A stretch of DNA of 53,309 bases from Bryobacterales bacterium (GTDB taxonomy: Bacteria > Acidobacteriota > Terriglobia > Bryobacterales > Bryobacteraceae). The notes under the pieces are model-generated. The model worked only from the letters and a program-made list of their open reading frames with translations, did not search any database and had not been told where the DNA came from. A program made the translations under genes and the position numbers. The stretch spans positions 1 to 53,309 of the forward strand of contig JADZGD010000058.1 in the NCBI GenBank assembly GCA_020854055.1, given 5' to 3'. Below, in pieces: positions 26,875-36,977 of the stretch (positions are counted from its first letter, which is position 1; each line of letters opens with the position of its first letter).

Positions 26875-27909
26875 TTATGCACCGGCGGACTGCCCGGTAA
26901 TTTTTCCGTTTCGTTCCGCCGGTAGCCCCAGTGCCGCGCGCAGCCTGAGCTCGAGTTTCATCCGCGTTTCCGGATGCTCCCTAAGGAAGATTTTGGCGTT
27001 CTCCCTACCCTGGCCGATCCGTTCTCCCGAAAAGCTGATCCAGGATCCGCTCTTTTCGACCACGTTCCGGGCCACGCCAAGGTCGATTAAGTCGCCTTCA
27101 CGCGAAATACCCTCCCCGTAGATCATGTCGACTTCCGCCTCCCGAAACGGTGGCGCCACCTTATTTTTCACCACTTTGACCCGGGTGCGGCTGCCTAGAA
27201 CCTTCTCGCCGTCCTTCAAGGTCGCCAGGCGGCGCACGTCGACGCGGACCGTTGAGTAGAACTTCAGGGCGCGGCCGCCGGTAGTGGTCTCCGGGCTGCC
27301 GAACATGACGCCGATCTTCTCGCGGATCTGGTTGATAAAGATCAGGCAGGTGTTGGTGCGTGCAACCGCTCCGGTCAGCTTCCGCAGCGCTTGGGACATC
27401 AGCCTGGCGTGCAGCCCCACAAAAGAGTCCCCCATTTCGCCTTCCAACTCCGCTTTCGGCACCAGGGCGGCGACCGAGTCGACGACGATGATGTCGACAG
27501 CCCTGGAAGAAACCAGCGCCGAGGCGATCTCAAGCGCCTGCTCGCCGTTGTCGGGCTGGGAGACCAGCAGTTCGTCCAGGTTCACACCGAGAGCACGCGC
27601 GTAGGCCGGATCCAGCGCGTGTTCGGCATCGATGAAAGCCGCGGTTCCGCCGTCTTTCTGAGCCTCCGCGATGGCTTGTAGGGCGAGTGTCGTCTTGCCG
27701 GAGGATTCCGGTCCAAATATCTCCACCACTCGTCCCCGTGGAAAACCGCCCACCCCGAGTGCCGCGTCGATCGACATGGAACCCGTCGGTATGACATCGA
27801 CGGCAATGACGCTTTCCGAGCCCAGACGCAGGATTGCGCCTTTACCGAACTGCTTCTCCATCTGCACGAGGGCCAGGTCAATCGCCCGCCGCCGTTCCCG
27901 TTCGTCCAT
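26875..27909 (-). CDS. recA: RecA recombinase
   Basis: 344 residues from ATG 27909 ([20 protein letters not shown]), with AAGGAG about ten bases upstream. The frame is open further upstream but those residues lack family similarity. RecA forms ATP-dependent filaments on single-stranded DNA for strand exchange and triggers LexA self-cleavage. Walker A is GPESSGKT at 66-73, followed by [32 protein letters not shown], the L2 loop region [20 protein letters not shown] and a normal C-terminus. The gene is divergent from the dehydrogenase operon, 112 bases apart. No LexA box could be assigned with confidence. Confidence 0.98.
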   Translation of the reverse strand: MDERERRRAIDLALVQMEKQFGKGAILRLGSESVIAVDVIPTGSMSIDAALGVGGFPRGRVVEIFGPESSGKTTLALQAIAEAQKDGGTAAFIDAEHALDPAYARALGVNLDELLVSQPDNGEQALEIASALVSSRAVDIIVVDSVAALVPKAELEGEMGDSFVGLHARLMSQALRKLTGAVARTNTCLIFINQIREKIGVMFGSPETTTGGRALKFYSTVRVDVRRLATLKDGEKVLGSRTRVKVVKNKVAPPFREAEVDMIYGEGISREGDLIDLGVARNVVEKSGSWISFSGERIGQGRENAKIFLREHPETRMKLELRLRAALGLPAERNGKITGQSAGA

Positions 27910-28021
27910 CAGATCATCTCCTTCGCACGAAGAATGGTGCCGGTTGCGGCGGGAAACTCTCACTCGGTTTGTTGCCTGGATTAGTTTCAGAAAAACGGAG
28001 CGTATAGTATGATTAAACGGA

Positions 28022-28540
28022 ATGGGTCCGAAAAAAGCGCATAGGCCCGGCGGCCGGCGTCGTTTTTTGGCCACGGCGGCCCTGGCGGCAACGGCAGCCG
28101 GCGCCGGTTGCGGACGGGCCGGCAGTTCATGGCGGTTCTTCAGCGAGGACGAAGGCGAAACGCTCATCGCGCTTTGTGAACAGATCATTCCCGCCGACCA
28201 GGATCCGGGCGCCCGGCAGGCCGAAACCGCACACTACATCGACCGCCAGATGTTGTTGCAGTTTCAAGAATTTGGCCGGGTTTACCGGGATGGGCTGGCG
28301 CAAATTGACCGCGCCAGCCGGGCCGGGCACCAGAAGCGATTCATCGAACTTTCGGCGGTCGAGCAAACGGCTTTGCTGGCGATATTCGAACGCGAACACG
28401 CTGCGTTTTTCCGTCTGGCGGTGACCCACACGATGCAGGGCTTTTACGGAAATCCACGCCACGGCGGCAATCGAGACGCCGCCAGTTGGCGCATGCTGGG
28501 GATTCCGGAGCCTCCGATTCGCGGCCGGCTGAAGGGATAG
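28022..28540 (+). CDS. Gluconate 2-dehydrogenase subunit 3-family protein, Tat-exported
   Basis: 172 residues. It begins with a twin-arginine signal ([18 protein letters not shown], Arg12-Arg14). The mature part has the subunit 3 pattern: [20 protein letters not shown] near the start, [20 protein letters not shown] in the middle and [20 protein letters not shown] near the end. In gluconate, fructose and glucose dehydrogenases of this type the small subunit carries the Tat signal and exports the flavin subunit by hitchhiking. The flavoprotein gene follows after 3 bases, which fits that arrangement. The ATG at 28022 starts 112 bases from recA. Confidence 0.88.
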   Translation: MGPKKAHRPGGRRRFLATAALAATAAGAGCGRAGSSWRFFSEDEGETLIALCEQIIPADQDPGARQAETAHYIDRQMLLQFQEFGRVYRDGLAQIDRASRAGHQKRFIELSAVEQTALLAIFEREHAAFFRLAVTHTMQGFYGNPRHGGNRDAASWRMLGIPEPPIRGRLKG

Positions 28541-28543
28541 GCG

Positions 28544-30190
28544 ATGGCTCTGCCCAGGGTGAACGTCGTGATTGTCGGCGCCGGCGCCGGCGGTGGTGTT
28601 GCCGCACGAGTGCTGTCGGAAGCCGGCCTGCGGGTAGCTGTGCTCGAACGCGGCGGTTGGATGTCGGCAGCCGATGACCGCAAAGACGACCTGCGGAACC
28701 AGCGGACTACCGCGCTGGGGCATCCCTTCGGACCCGATGATGAACGCAACCCGAGAGTCCTGGTGGATATCAACGGTGTAGAACGCCAGGTCCGTCCCAG
28801 CGGGCCGGGTTATTGCAATAACGCCGCCTGTGTAGGCGGCGGCACGCTGAGCTATGGAGCGATGGCGTGGCGCTTCCACCCGGACGACTTCCGGATGCGG
28901 TCCGTTTACGGGAGAATCGGCGGGGGTACGCTTGAGGACTGGCCGTTCGGCTACGACGAGCTAGAGCCCTACTACGAACAAGCGGAGTGGGAGATCGGCG
29001 TATCCGGTGATGATTCCGCCAATCCCTTCAAAGGGGCGAGGCGCAAGCCTCTCCCCATGCCGCCGCTTCCACCCACCCGTGAGTACGAGATCCTGAAACC
29101 CGCCGCGCTCCGTATGGGACTGCACCCGTTCGATATCCCAATGCTACGCAACAGCGTTCCCTACCAGGGCCGGGGGGCCTGCATGCGGTGCCGCTGGTGC
29201 GTGGGCTTTGCCTGCGAAATCGATGCCAAAAACGGCACCCAGAACACGGTGATTCCCCGCGCCCTGGCGACAGGGAACTGTGAATTACGCACCGGTTGCA
29301 TGGCCAGGGAGATCCTCACCAACAGCTCCGGCAAGGTTACCGGCGTCGCCTACTTTGATGAAAGCGACCGGCTTCAACAACAGCCCGCCGACGTTGTCGT
29401 GGTGGCCGGCGCGGCGATCGAATCGGCCCGGCTGCTGCTGAATTCCCGGCATCGTCTGTTTCCCCACGGGCTCGGCAACCGGCATGACTGGGTGGGACGA
29501 AACCTGCAAGGCCACACCTACACGGGCGCCGTCGGCCTGTTCGAGCAGGTGACCTACGATGATGCCGGTCCCGGCGCCGGCATTGCGATTTGTGATTTCA
29601 ACCACGGCAATCCGGGCGTGGTGGGCGGCGGGGTGCTGTGCAACGAATTCATCCGCCTGCCGTACCAGTTCGCCCGCCAGATTCCCGCCGATGTCCCACG
29701 CTGGGGCAGGGAACACAAGGAGTTCATGCGGCGGTACTACCGGCGCAGCATCACCATCTACGGCCCAACCCAGGAGGTGCCGTCGTTTGAGTGCCGGGTC
29801 CAACTGGATCCGAAGGTTCGCGACTACTGGGGCCTGCCCGTCGCGCGCCTCTCCGGCAGAAACCATCCGAAAAATGTCGAGACGGGTACGGCAATGGCGG
29901 TAAAGGCCGAAAAGTGGGTGAAAGAGGCCGGCGCAATCCGCACCTGGCTTATCATGCCGAATCTTGGGTTGTCAGGCGGACAGCATCAGGCGGGCACTTG
30001 CCGGATGGGCTCCGATCCGAAGACTTCCGTGGTGGATGCTTGGGGGCGTGTTCACGACTTCGACAATCTCTACGTGATGGATGGCAGTGTTCACGTCACC
30101 AACGGCGGGTTCAATCCCGTGTTGACCATTCTCGCGCTGGCTTATCGCAATGCCGCGCACCTGGCCCGGGAGTGGCGGCATCGGACATGA
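28544..30190 (+). CDS. GMC-family FAD-dependent oxidoreductase, large subunit of a sugar or alcohol dehydrogenase
   Basis: 548 residues. The N-terminal Rossmann motif VVIVGAGAGGGVAARVLSEA binds FAD, GGGTLSYGAMAWR is the GMC lid region, and the C-terminus has QHQAGTCRMG and VHVTNGGFNPVLTILALA. The histidine in SVHVTNGGFNP and asparagine in GFNP are the usual GMC catalytic positions. A cysteine group, CMRCRWCVGFACEID, sits at about residues 211-225. Related FAD-glucose dehydrogenases have an Fe-S cluster near this position, so a cluster is possible; that is inference. It has no signal peptide of its own and is expected to cross the membrane with the Tat subunit encoded just upstream. Its stop overlaps the cytochrome gene (ATGA). 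Confidence 0.9.
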   Translation: MALPRVNVVIVGAGAGGGVAARVLSEAGLRVAVLERGGWMSAADDRKDDLRNQRTTALGHPFGPDDERNPRVLVDINGVERQVRPSGPGYCNNAACVGGGTLSYGAMAWRFHPDDFRMRSVYGRIGGGTLEDWPFGYDELEPYYEQAEWEIGVSGDDSANPFKGARRKPLPMPPLPPTREYEILKPAALRMGLHPFDIPMLRNSVPYQGRGACMRCRWCVGFACEIDAKNGTQNTVIPRALATGNCELRTGCMAREILTNSSGKVTGVAYFDESDRLQQQPADVVVVAGAAIESARLLLNSRHRLFPHGLGNRHDWVGRNLQGHTYTGAVGLFEQVTYDDAGPGAGIAICDFNHGNPGVVGGGVLCNEFIRLPYQFARQIPADVPRWGREHKEFMRRYYRRSITIYGPTQEVPSFECRVQLDPKVRDYWGLPVARLSGRNHPKNVETGTAMAVKAEKWVKEAGAIRTWLIMPNLGLSGGQHQAGTCRMGSDPKTSVVDAWGRVHDFDNLYVMDGSVHVTNGGFNPVLTILALAYRNAAHLAREWRHRT

Positions 30191-31236
30191 GACTCTGGTG
30201 GACGGTTGCCGTCGTGATGGGTCTGGGCGCCGCCGCGATTGTGGGCCCAAATCTTTACTACCGCTCGAGCGCCGGCCGCGGCTGTTCCCGATGTCATGAA
30301 ATCGGGGAGCAATACCGTCTGTGGAAGGTATCGTCTCATCGTTCGGTCGCGTGCGAGACCTGCCACCGCAGCTCCCTTTTCACCAACGCGCGGCGTGTGG
30401 CAACCCACGCGCTTGGCCGGGTTCCCGAACAGCCACGGCTGGCAACCCAGGATGTCTTCGAGATGGTGGAGCGCTGCCGGAACTGCCACCAGGGCGAATT
30501 CGCCGAGTGGCGGGCGGGGCCGCATCGCATCACCTACCGCGAGGTGTTTCTGGACCGAAAGCATAATGCCGAGACGCGGCTCCGCGAGGATTGTTTTCGT
30601 TGCCATGGGATGCACTTTGAGGGCGGGCTCACCGAGCTTGTTACACCGATCGACCGAAAAGGCCCATGGAGGCTGCTGGACACCCGGATGGCCGATCGCC
30701 CGGCAATTCCCTGCCTGGGCTGTCATGCGGTCCATCGCGAGGGCGTCCCGCTGGTGCGCCCGGCGGAGGGCCGCCGCGCGATTTCCGCGCGCCAGGAAAC
30801 GTTTCGACCCTCGGTGGCGCTGTTTGACCGTCGTGAGCGGAAAGCTTCGCCGCTGGCTGAACTGCCCATGCCCGTGATGAAGGAGGGAGCGCGGCTGGTC
30901 CGCATCAGCCCCGATCACCGTCAAGCCCTGTGCTACCAGTGCCACGCGCCGGACGTTACGGCGCAGACCGGTACCGGAGACGATCGCACGCCCACCGGCG
31001 TACACGAAGGCTTGAGCTGTCTGGCGTGCCATTCGCGACATCGGCAGACGACCAGAGCTTCGTGTACGACCTGCCATCCGCGTCTCTCCAATTGCGGCCT
31101 GGATGTGGAGAAGATGGATACTACTTTCCTCAAGCCCGATAGCCGTCACAACATCCACACGGTACAGTGCGCCGACTGCCATCCCAAAGGGGTTCCCGCC
31201 AAAAAGAAAGCCGCTTCGCGCGCGTTCTCCGGCTAA
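30187..31236 (+). CDS. Nine-haem c-type cytochrome, electron acceptor of the dehydrogenase
   Basis: 349 residues from ATG 30187, which overlaps the stop of the preceding gene (ATGA). One N-terminal membrane helix or signal ([20 protein letters not shown]) leads to nine CXXCH motifs: CSRCH, CETCH, CRNCH, CFRCH, CLGCH, CYQCH, CLACH, CTTCH and CADCH. They are spread over the whole protein, with extra histidines that could be distal ligands, as in NrfH/NapC-like and cytochrome c554-like families. With the two upstream genes it makes a three-part complex: Tat subunit, flavoprotein, cytochrome. Known gluconate-dehydrogenase cytochromes have three haems, so nine is more than usual. It converges on typA with a 4-base overlap. 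Periplasmic or outer-face location is inferred. Confidence 0.88.
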   Translation: MRLWWTVAVVMGLGAAAIVGPNLYYRSSAGRGCSRCHEIGEQYRLWKVSSHRSVACETCHRSSLFTNARRVATHALGRVPEQPRLATQDVFEMVERCRNCHQGEFAEWRAGPHRITYREVFLDRKHNAETRLREDCFRCHGMHFEGGLTELVTPIDRKGPWRLLDTRMADRPAIPCLGCHAVHREGVPLVRPAEGRRAISARQETFRPSVALFDRRERKASPLAELPMPVMKEGARLVRISPDHRQALCYQCHAPDVTAQTGTGDDRTPTGVHEGLSCLACHSRHRQTTRASCTTCHPRLSNCGLDVEKMDTTFLKPDSRHNIHTVQCADCHPKGVPAKKKAASRAFSG

Positions 31237-33026
31237 CGCTGGTTTGCCTGTAGAATCTTCTTGCGCAGCCGAATGGAGGCCGGCGTGATCTCGACCAATT
31301 CATCTTCGGCGACGAACTCGATGGCCTGCTCCAGGTTCAGGATTCTGGGTGGTACCAGGCGGATCGCGTCATCCGCCGTGGAAGCCCGCATGTTGGTCAG
31401 CTTTTTCTCCTTTACGATGTTGACATCGAGATCGTTAGCGCGGGAGTTTTCGCCGACAATCATGCCCTGGTAGACCTCTGTGCCCGGAGTCACAAAGATC
31501 TCTCCCCGCTCCTGCAGGTTGAAGATGGCGTAGCCGGTGGTTCTTCCCGGGCGGTCGGCAACCAGCGAACCGGTGGGCCGGATGGCAATATCACCCTGCC
31601 ATTCGACATAGCCCTTGAACAGCGAGTTCATGATGGCCGTGCCTTTGGTATCGGTGAGCAGTTCGCTGCGCAGCCCGATCAGCCCGCGCGACGGAATGTG
31701 AAATTCGACCCGAACCCGTCCGGATCCGTTATTCACCATCCGCGTCATCTTACCCTTGCGGGTGCCGACGGCCTCCATCACGATTCCCACAAAGGGCTCC
31801 GGACAGTCGATCACCAGCAGTTCGAAGGGTTCGTGCAGCCTGCCGTCAACCTGCCGGGTCAGTATCTCCGGCTTCCCTGCGGCCAATTCGTATCCTTCCC
31901 GCCGCATCATCTCGATCAGGATCGCGAGTTGCAGCTCCCCGCGTCCCATCACCTTGAAGGAGTCCGGACCCCCGGCCTCTTCCACTTTGATCGAGACGTT
32001 GGTGAGCAATTCCTTGTTCAACCGGTCACGGAGGTTGCGTGAGGTAACAAACTGCCCTTCCCGGCCGGCAAACGGCGACGTATTGATGGTGAACGTCATC
32101 GCTATGGTCGGCTCATCGATCTGCACGCGCGGCAGCGGCTTCGGGGCTTCGGCGCTGGTGATGGTATCGCCGATGGTGATGCCCTCCACCCCGGCAATCG
32201 CCAGGATGTCGCCCGGCCGGCCGATGGTCTCGTCCACCCGTTTCAGGCCTTCGAAGGAGTAAAGCTTGGTGATTTTCGTTTTCTGTATTGTTCCGTCAAG
32301 TTTTGCCACAGCGACTTCATCGCCATGCCGAAGCGTGCCGTTGAAGACGCGGCCAATGGCCAGGCGGCCGAGATAGTCGCTGTAGTCCAGGTTGGCCACG
32401 AGCAACTGTAAAACCTCATCGCTATCTCCCGGCGGTGGCGGAATGTGCTTGAGAATGGCGTCAAACAGCGGCCTCAGATCCTGGGACGCATCCTCGGGCG
32501 CCAGCTTTGCAATACCGGCTTTGGCGTGGGTGTAGATGATGGGGAAATCGAGTTGGTCTTCGGTGGCGTCCAAATCGATAAACAGATCGTAAACTTCGTT
32601 TAGAACCTCCTGAATCCGCGCGTCGGGCCGGTCGATCTTATTGATGACCAGGATAGGCGGCAGTTTGGCTTCGAGCGCCTTGGAGAGCACGTAACGGGTC
32701 TGCGGAAGCGGTCCTTCGCTGGCGTCGACCAGCAGCATTACTCCATCCACGATTTTGAGCGCGCGCTCCACCTCGCCGCCAAAGTCACTGTGGCCGGGCG
32801 TGTCGACGATATTGATCTTGACGCCGTGGTAGCGCACGCCGGTGGTCTTGGCGAGAATCGTAATTCCGCGCTCGCGCTCCAGATCGTTGGAGTCCATCAC
32901 CCGCTCGGCAACGACTTCGTTCTGGTGAAAAATTCCGCTTTGTTTCAGCAAAGCGTCCACAAGTGTGGTCTTGCCATGATCGACATGAGCGATGATGGCG
33001 ATGTTTCGAGTACTTTCGGTTCGGAT
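31233..33026 (-). CDS. typA: TypA/BipA ribosome-associated GTPase, apparently starting at ATC
   Basis: About 597 residues. TypA is an EF-G-like GTPase involved in ribosome assembly and stress growth. Conserved [16 protein letters not shown] (P-loop), [32 protein letters not shown] and [10 protein letters not shown] are all present, and the C-terminal part has the TypA-type domain. The first ATG, GTG or TTG in frame is the GTG at 32960, but that lies after the P-loop and would remove HVDHGKT. Going upstream the frame reads [18 protein letters not shown] without a standard start. An ATC at 33026-33024 sits 6 bases after GGGAG (33037-33033), exactly where a start should be. ATC is therefore annotated as a provisional non-canonical start. 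A sequencing error at one base is the alternative. Confidence 0.93.
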   Translation of the reverse strand: MRTESTRNIAIIAHVDHGKTTLVDALLKQSGIFHQNEVVAERVMDSNDLERERGITILAKTTGVRYHGVKINIVDTPGHSDFGGEVERALKIVDGVMLLVDASEGPLPQTRYVLSKALEAKLPPILVINKIDRPDARIQEVLNEVYDLFIDLDATEDQLDFPIIYTHAKAGIAKLAPEDASQDLRPLFDAILKHIPPPPGDSDEVLQLLVANLDYSDYLGRLAIGRVFNGTLRHGDEVAVAKLDGTIQKTKITKLYSFEGLKRVDETIGRPGDILAIAGVEGITIGDTITSAEAPKPLPRVQIDEPTIAMTFTINTSPFAGREGQFVTSRNLRDRLNKELLTNVSIKVEEAGGPDSFKVMGRGELQLAILIEMMRREGYELAAGKPEILTRQVDGRLHEPFELLVIDCPEPFVGIVMEAVGTRKGKMTRMVNNGSGRVRVEFHIPSRGLIGLRSELLTDTKGTAIMNSLFKGYVEWQGDIAIRPTGSLVADRPGRTTGYAIFNLQERGEIFVTPGTEVYQGMIVGENSRANDLDVNIVKEKKLTNMRASTADDAIRLVPPRILNLEQAIEFVAEDELVEITPASIRLRKKILQANQR

Positions 33027-33061
33027 GAAATTCTCCCGGTGGCGCCCATCTTGGGGCGGAA

Positions 33062-33138
33062 TGGTAGGGACGGGCAGATTCGAACTGCCGGCCTGCCGCT
33101 TAGGAGGCGGCCGCTCTATCCATCTGAGCTACGTCCCC
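33062..33138 (-). tRNA. tRNA-Arg(CCT)
   Basis: The minus strand folds into a full cloverleaf. The acceptor stem GGGGACG/CGTCCCT has a G-T first pair. The D arm is GCTC/GAGC, the anticodon arm GCCGC/GCGGC with loop CTCCTAA (anticodon CCT), and the T arm GGCAG/CTGCC with TTCGAAT. The discriminator A is followed by an encoded CCA at 33064-33062. It decodes AGG. It lies on the same strand between purD and typA, within one likely transcript. Confidence 0.96.
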
Positions 33139-33152
33139 GGTTCTTCTTAATT

Positions 33153-34397
33153 CTACCAGCGCTTCAGGCCTTTCCTGGCGATATCCTTGCGATAGTGGGC
33201 GCCGTCGAAGTGAATCCGCTCCACGGCACGATAAGACTTTTCGATCGCCGACTGCAGGGTAGCTCCCGAGGCGGTCACGCCGAGCACCCGCCCGCCGGCC
33301 GTGCGCAGGCGGGATGCTTCCAGTGTCGTTCCGGCATGAAAGACAGTGGCGCCCGCGGCGGAAGCATCCGGCAGTCCGGTGATAATATCGCCCGTGCGGA
33401 CCTTGCCCGGATAACCATGCGCACTCATAACGACACAGACCACCGGATCCGGCTTCCACTTGATGGGCGCCTCCTTCAGCCGCCCCTCGGTGGACGCAAG
33501 CAGTGTCTGGGCCAGGTCGCTCTTGGCGCGGTAGAGCAGTGCCTGTGCCTCCGGATCGCCCAGCCGGACGTTGAACTCCAGGACCTTGGCTCCATCGGCC
33601 GTCATCATCAGGCCCGCATAGAGAAAACCGGTGAAGCCAGTCTGATGGAGAATTGGGTAGATGACCGTGTCCAGAATCTGGGATGTCTGCTCCGGAGTCA
33701 GGATGCGGCTATCACAGTAGGCACCCATTCCGCCGGTGTTGGGGCCCGTATCGCCGTCACAGACCGCTTTGTGATCCTGGGTGGGCTCCAGCACTTCGGC
33801 GTACTGTCCATCGCATAAGGCAATGAAAGAGACTTCCTCACCCTGGAGAAACTCCTCAATCACCACCCGCTGTCCGGCGGCGCCCACCAGTTGCCCCGAG
33901 AAGAGGTGTTGAAGGGTGTTTTCGGCATGCGCGCGGTCGGGCGAGATCACCACGCCTTTCCCAGCGGCGAGGCCGTCCGCCTTGAGGACCACCGGAAACG
34001 TAAACCGGGCCAGTTCCCGCGCCGCGGATTCGTAGTCTTCAGCCACGGCATAGCGCGCGGTAGGGATGCCGCACTGCTGCATCATTTGCTTCGAGAAGAC
34101 CTTGGAGCCCTCCAACCGAGCCGCCTCCGCGCTCGGACCGATGATCTTCCTGCCGCCGGCGCGAAACTGATCGGCGATGCCGGCGACCAACGGTACTTCC
34201 GGTCCCACCACGGTCAAGCCGATGTTCAGCCGTTCGGCCAGGGCAAGGTAATCTCCGGTAGGCGGCAGGCAGTCGGCCACATCCGACATACCCGGATTTC
34301 CTGGGCAGGCAAAGACTTTCCTGACGGACGGACAGTGCGCCAAGTGCCAGGCGAGCGCATGCTCGCGACCTCCGCTGCCGATGACGAGAACCCTCAT
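33153..34397 (-). CDS. purD: Phosphoribosylamine-glycine ligase
   Basis: 414 residues from ATG 34397 ([20 protein letters not shown]), with GGAG about seven bases upstream. PurD joins glycine to phosphoribosylamine with ATP, the second step of purine synthesis. It has the ATP-grasp fold, with [44 protein letters not shown] and [14 protein letters not shown]. The frame is open to 34451, but the later ATG is preferred. It is divergent from mnmG, 47 bases apart, and is followed by tRNA-Arg after 14 bases. Confidence 0.97.
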   Translation of the reverse strand: MRVLVIGSGGREHALAWHLAHCPSVRKVFACPGNPGMSDVADCLPPTGDYLALAERLNIGLTVVGPEVPLVAGIADQFRAGGRKIIGPSAEAARLEGSKVFSKQMMQQCGIPTARYAVAEDYESAARELARFTFPVVLKADGLAAGKGVVISPDRAHAENTLQHLFSGQLVGAAGQRVVIEEFLQGEEVSFIALCDGQYAEVLEPTQDHKAVCDGDTGPNTGGMGAYCDSRILTPEQTSQILDTVIYPILHQTGFTGFLYAGLMMTADGAKVLEFNVRLGDPEAQALLYRAKSDLAQTLLASTEGRLKEAPIKWKPDPVVCVVMSAHGYPGKVRTGDIITGLPDASAAGATVFHAGTTLEASRLRTAGGRVLGVTASGATLQSAIEKSYRAVERIHFDGAHYRKDIARKGLKRW

Positions 34398-34444
34398 GGG
34401 AGGTCTCCGAGGTGCAATCGAGTCATAGAGATACAATGATAACA

Positions 34445-36310
34445 ATGGCACGAAGCTACGACGTAATCGTGATCGGTGCGGGGCACGCCGGTTGCGAAGC
34501 GTCGCGGGCCTCCTCCCGGATGGGAATGAAGACCGCGATGATCACGATGAACCTGGATCTGATCGCGCAAATGTCCTGTAATCCGGCGATTGGCGGTATC
34601 GCAAAGGGTCACCTGGTACGCGAGATCGACGCTCTTGGCGGCCTGATGGGAGAGGTAACCGATGCCGCCGGTATTCAATTCCGCTTGTTGAACACCAGCC
34701 GCGGACCGGCAGTCTGGTCACCCCGCGCGCAATGCGACAAGAAGCAGTACCGCATCCGCATGCGGGAGATGCTGGAGCAGGAACCGAATCTGCGCATTCT
34801 CCAGGCGGAGGTCGAGTCGATCCTCATCAGCGGCGAAGGAAACCGGCGCGTGGCACGCGGCGTCCGCCTGCGGGATGGGCGCGAATTGCACGCGCTGGCA
34901 GTGATTGTCACCACGGGAACGTTCCTCAATGGATTGGCTCATATCGGCGAACAGAAGGTGAGTTGTGGACGCAGCGGCGAAGCGCCTTCCAATCTGCTGG
35001 GTGCGCAGCTTCGCACGCTGGGTCTCGAGTGGACGCGATTGAAGACCGGAACGCCGCCCCGGCTCGACGGGCGCACAATCGATTGGGAACGGTTTGAGGA
35101 GCAGCCCGGCGACGCCCAGCCGGTTCCGTTTTCATTCCTTACCGAGAAAATCGACCGCCGTCAGGTGCCCTGCCATATCGCCTATACGAGCGAGGCTACC
35201 CGGCAGGCGGTTCTGGAGAACATCCATCGCTCACCGCTGTTTAGCGGTCAGATTGAAGGACTCGGCCCCCGTTACTGCCCGTCGCTTGAAGATAAGTTCG
35301 TCAAATTTCCGGATAAGCCACGGCACCAGATCTTTCTGGAGCCCGAGGGCCTGGACACTTACGAAGTCTACGTCAACGGCATGTCCACCAGCATGCCGAT
35401 CGACGTCCAGGCGGCAATGGTGGCTTCGATTCCCGGCCTGGAGGACGCCGAGATGCTGCGACCGGGTTATGCCATCGAGTACGACGCCATCGACGCTCGC
35501 GAGCTCTCTCATTCACTTGAAGTTAAGGCCATTTCGCAACTTTATCTGGCGGGACAGATCAACGGCACCTCGGGTTACGAAGAGGCGGGCTGTCAGGGCC
35601 TGCTGGCGGGAGCGAATGCAGCGCTCGCCATCCAGGGCCGGCGACCGCTGGTAATTGGCCGCGATCAGGGATATTGCGGCATTCTGGTCGATGACCTGAT
35701 CACCAAAGGCGCCGACGAGCCCTATCGGATGTTCACCTCGCGGGCCGAGTACCGTCTGAATCTTCGGGTGGACAACGCGGACGCCAGGCTGACCCCAATT
35801 GGACGGGAGGCGGGTCTGGTGGATGACCGGCGGTGGGGCGTGTTTCAGGCCAAGGAAGCCGAAAAGATGCGCCTCATCGCGTATCTTTCCACCACCAGGG
35901 CCACAGCGGAGATCGTGCCGGAAGCCGGCGCGGAACGGCCGTTGCTCCAGGAATGGCTGCGCCGGCCGGGCGCGTCGTTGGCATCGATCAGCAGGGCGGT
36001 CTCGGGGGCGCTCGGCCTCGCGTCCTTGAACGGCGCGGCAACCACTGTGGAAACCGAAATCAAGTATGCCGGCTACATCGCTCAGCAGGATCGGCAGATG
36101 CGGAAGGCAAAAGATTCCGCGCGCCGGTCGATTCCGCTGGACTTCCGATATCAAGGTATCCCGGGCCTCTCGCGAGAGATCGCCGGAAAGTTAGAACGCG
36201 TCCGCCCGCTTACGCTGGGACAGGCGGCGCGGATTCCCGGCGTTACGCCGGCCGCTATTTCGGTATTGGACGTCTATCTGTCAGTGGCCCGCTCTCATGG
36301 ATCTGTCTGA
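34445..36310 (+). CDS. mnmG: tRNA uridine-5-carboxymethylaminomethyl modification enzyme MnmG
   Basis: 621 residues. MnmG, with MnmE, installs cmnm5 at U34 of tRNAs reading split codon boxes, using FAD and methylene-THF. FAD binding is shown by [20 protein letters not shown] (residues 7-26) and the family signature [20 protein letters not shown]. Later landmarks are [61 protein letters not shown] and [11 protein letters not shown]. The ATG at 34445 begins the usual N-terminus [13 protein letters not shown]; an ATG three codons upstream (34436) is a less likely start. A TACAAT hexamer at 34432-34437 lies so close to the start that any transcript using it would be nearly leaderless. It overlaps rsmG by 14 bases. 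Confidence 0.97.
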   Translation: MARSYDVIVIGAGHAGCEASRASSRMGMKTAMITMNLDLIAQMSCNPAIGGIAKGHLVREIDALGGLMGEVTDAAGIQFRLLNTSRGPAVWSPRAQCDKKQYRIRMREMLEQEPNLRILQAEVESILISGEGNRRVARGVRLRDGRELHALAVIVTTGTFLNGLAHIGEQKVSCGRSGEAPSNLLGAQLRTLGLEWTRLKTGTPPRLDGRTIDWERFEEQPGDAQPVPFSFLTEKIDRRQVPCHIAYTSEATRQAVLENIHRSPLFSGQIEGLGPRYCPSLEDKFVKFPDKPRHQIFLEPEGLDTYEVYVNGMSTSMPIDVQAAMVASIPGLEDAEMLRPGYAIEYDAIDARELSHSLEVKAISQLYLAGQINGTSGYEEAGCQGLLAGANAALAIQGRRPLVIGRDQGYCGILVDDLITKGADEPYRMFTSRAEYRLNLRVDNADARLTPIGREAGLVDDRRWGVFQAKEAEKMRLIAYLSTTRATAEIVPEAGAERPLLQEWLRRPGASLASISRAVSGALGLASLNGAATTVETEIKYAGYIAQQDRQMRKAKDSARRSIPLDFRYQGIPGLSREIAGKLERVRPLTLGQAARIPGVTPAAISVLDVYLSVARSHGSV

Positions 36311-36899
36311 ATTCAATCTGGCGATTTCGACCGCATTTGGAGGAACGGCTCCCTGTTCCTCGGAGGTCGTAGCGTTGCTGTTTCATCACTTTGAGTTGCT
36401 TCGGCTATGGAACCGGCGGCTCAATCTCAGCTCGATTCGGGATGACAGGGAGATCGTGCTGCGTCACTACGCGGAATCTCTTTTTCTCGGCCTTCATCTT
36501 CCCAGGGATGTGCGATCCATTGCCGATGTGGGCTCCGGCGCCGGATTCCCCGGGTTGCCGGTGGCGTTCCTGCGCCCAGAGATCAAAGTTTCCCTGATCG
36601 AGTCGCATCAACGCAAGGCCGTTTTTCTGCGCGAGGCGACGCGAGGGGTTAAAAATGTCCGGGTTTTCGCCGGCCGCGCCGACCAACTCGGCGAATCGTT
36701 CGACCTGCTGATCTCGCGCGGTGTTTCGGCGCGAGACCTTGCGACGCTATTTCCGGCTATTGCTACTCGATTCGCGGTGTTGGCTGGAGCGGAGTTTTTC
36801 GCCGAGACCGAGACACTGGAACGAATTCCTTTGCCGTGGGGGGAACGGCGGTTCCTCCATACCGGCTCGATGGTTCCACGTGGAACATTGAAGCGGTAA
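36297..36899 (+). CDS. rsmG: 16S rRNA (guanine-527-N7) methyltransferase
   Basis: 200 residues, normal for RsmG (GidB). It methylates G527 of 16S rRNA using [16 protein letters not shown] and [16 protein letters not shown] form the recognisable N-terminal helix and SAM motif; EKLISRG-type motif reads [12 protein letters not shown]. Loss of this gene confers streptomycin resistance in several bacteria. The start overlaps the end of mnmG. Its 3' end encodes a parS-like site. It is followed by the parA start 78 bases later, the usual mnmG-rsmG-parA-parB order. Confidence 0.95.
   Translation: MDLSEFNLAISTAFGGTAPCSSEVVALLFHHFELLRLWNRRLNLSSIRDDREIVLRHYAESLFLGLHLPRDVRSIADVGSGAGFPGLPVAFLRPEIKVSLIESHQRKAVFLREATRGVKNVRVFAGRADQLGESFDLLISRGVSARDLATLFPAIATRFAVLAGAEFFAETETLERIPLPWGERRFLHTGSMVPRGTLKR
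36872..36887. promoter_or_regulatory. parS-like site 1, within the end of rsmG
   Basis: The 16-base sequence GGTTCCACGTGGAACA is an inverted repeat around CACGTG. It differs from the Bacillus parS sequence TGTTCCACGTGAAACA at two positions, so it is a slightly degenerate copy. It lies inside the rsmG coding sequence near its stop. Confidence 0.75.
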
Positions 36900-36914
36900 G
36901 CGAACTCCCGGCAA

Positions 36915-36930
36915 TGTTTCACGTGGAACA
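36915..36930. promoter_or_regulatory. parS site 2, upstream of parA
   Basis: TGTTTCACGTGGAACA, read on the minus strand, is TGTTCCACGTGAAACA, identical to the well-known Bacillus subtilis parS sequence. ParB binds here and spreads along the flanking DNA to load SMC and partition the chromosome. It lies 48 bases before parA, and with site 1 makes a pair 43 bases apart (start to start), in a position that could also autoregulate parAB. Confidence 0.92.
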
Positions 36931-36977
36931 TCACCCCCCTCGTGCTACGATAAGACTTCCTCCAGGAGCATCTTCCC

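Noticed and set aside
27910..28188. Upstream extension of recA to 28188
   Set aside because: The extra residues have no RecA similarity, and the ATG at 27909 has a proper AAGGAG site and starts the conserved N-terminus.
29791..30186. Upstream extension of the cytochrome gene into the GMC gene
   Set aside because: It would overlap the GMC gene by 400 bases in another frame; the ATG at 30187 with an ATGA junction and a membrane helix fits better.
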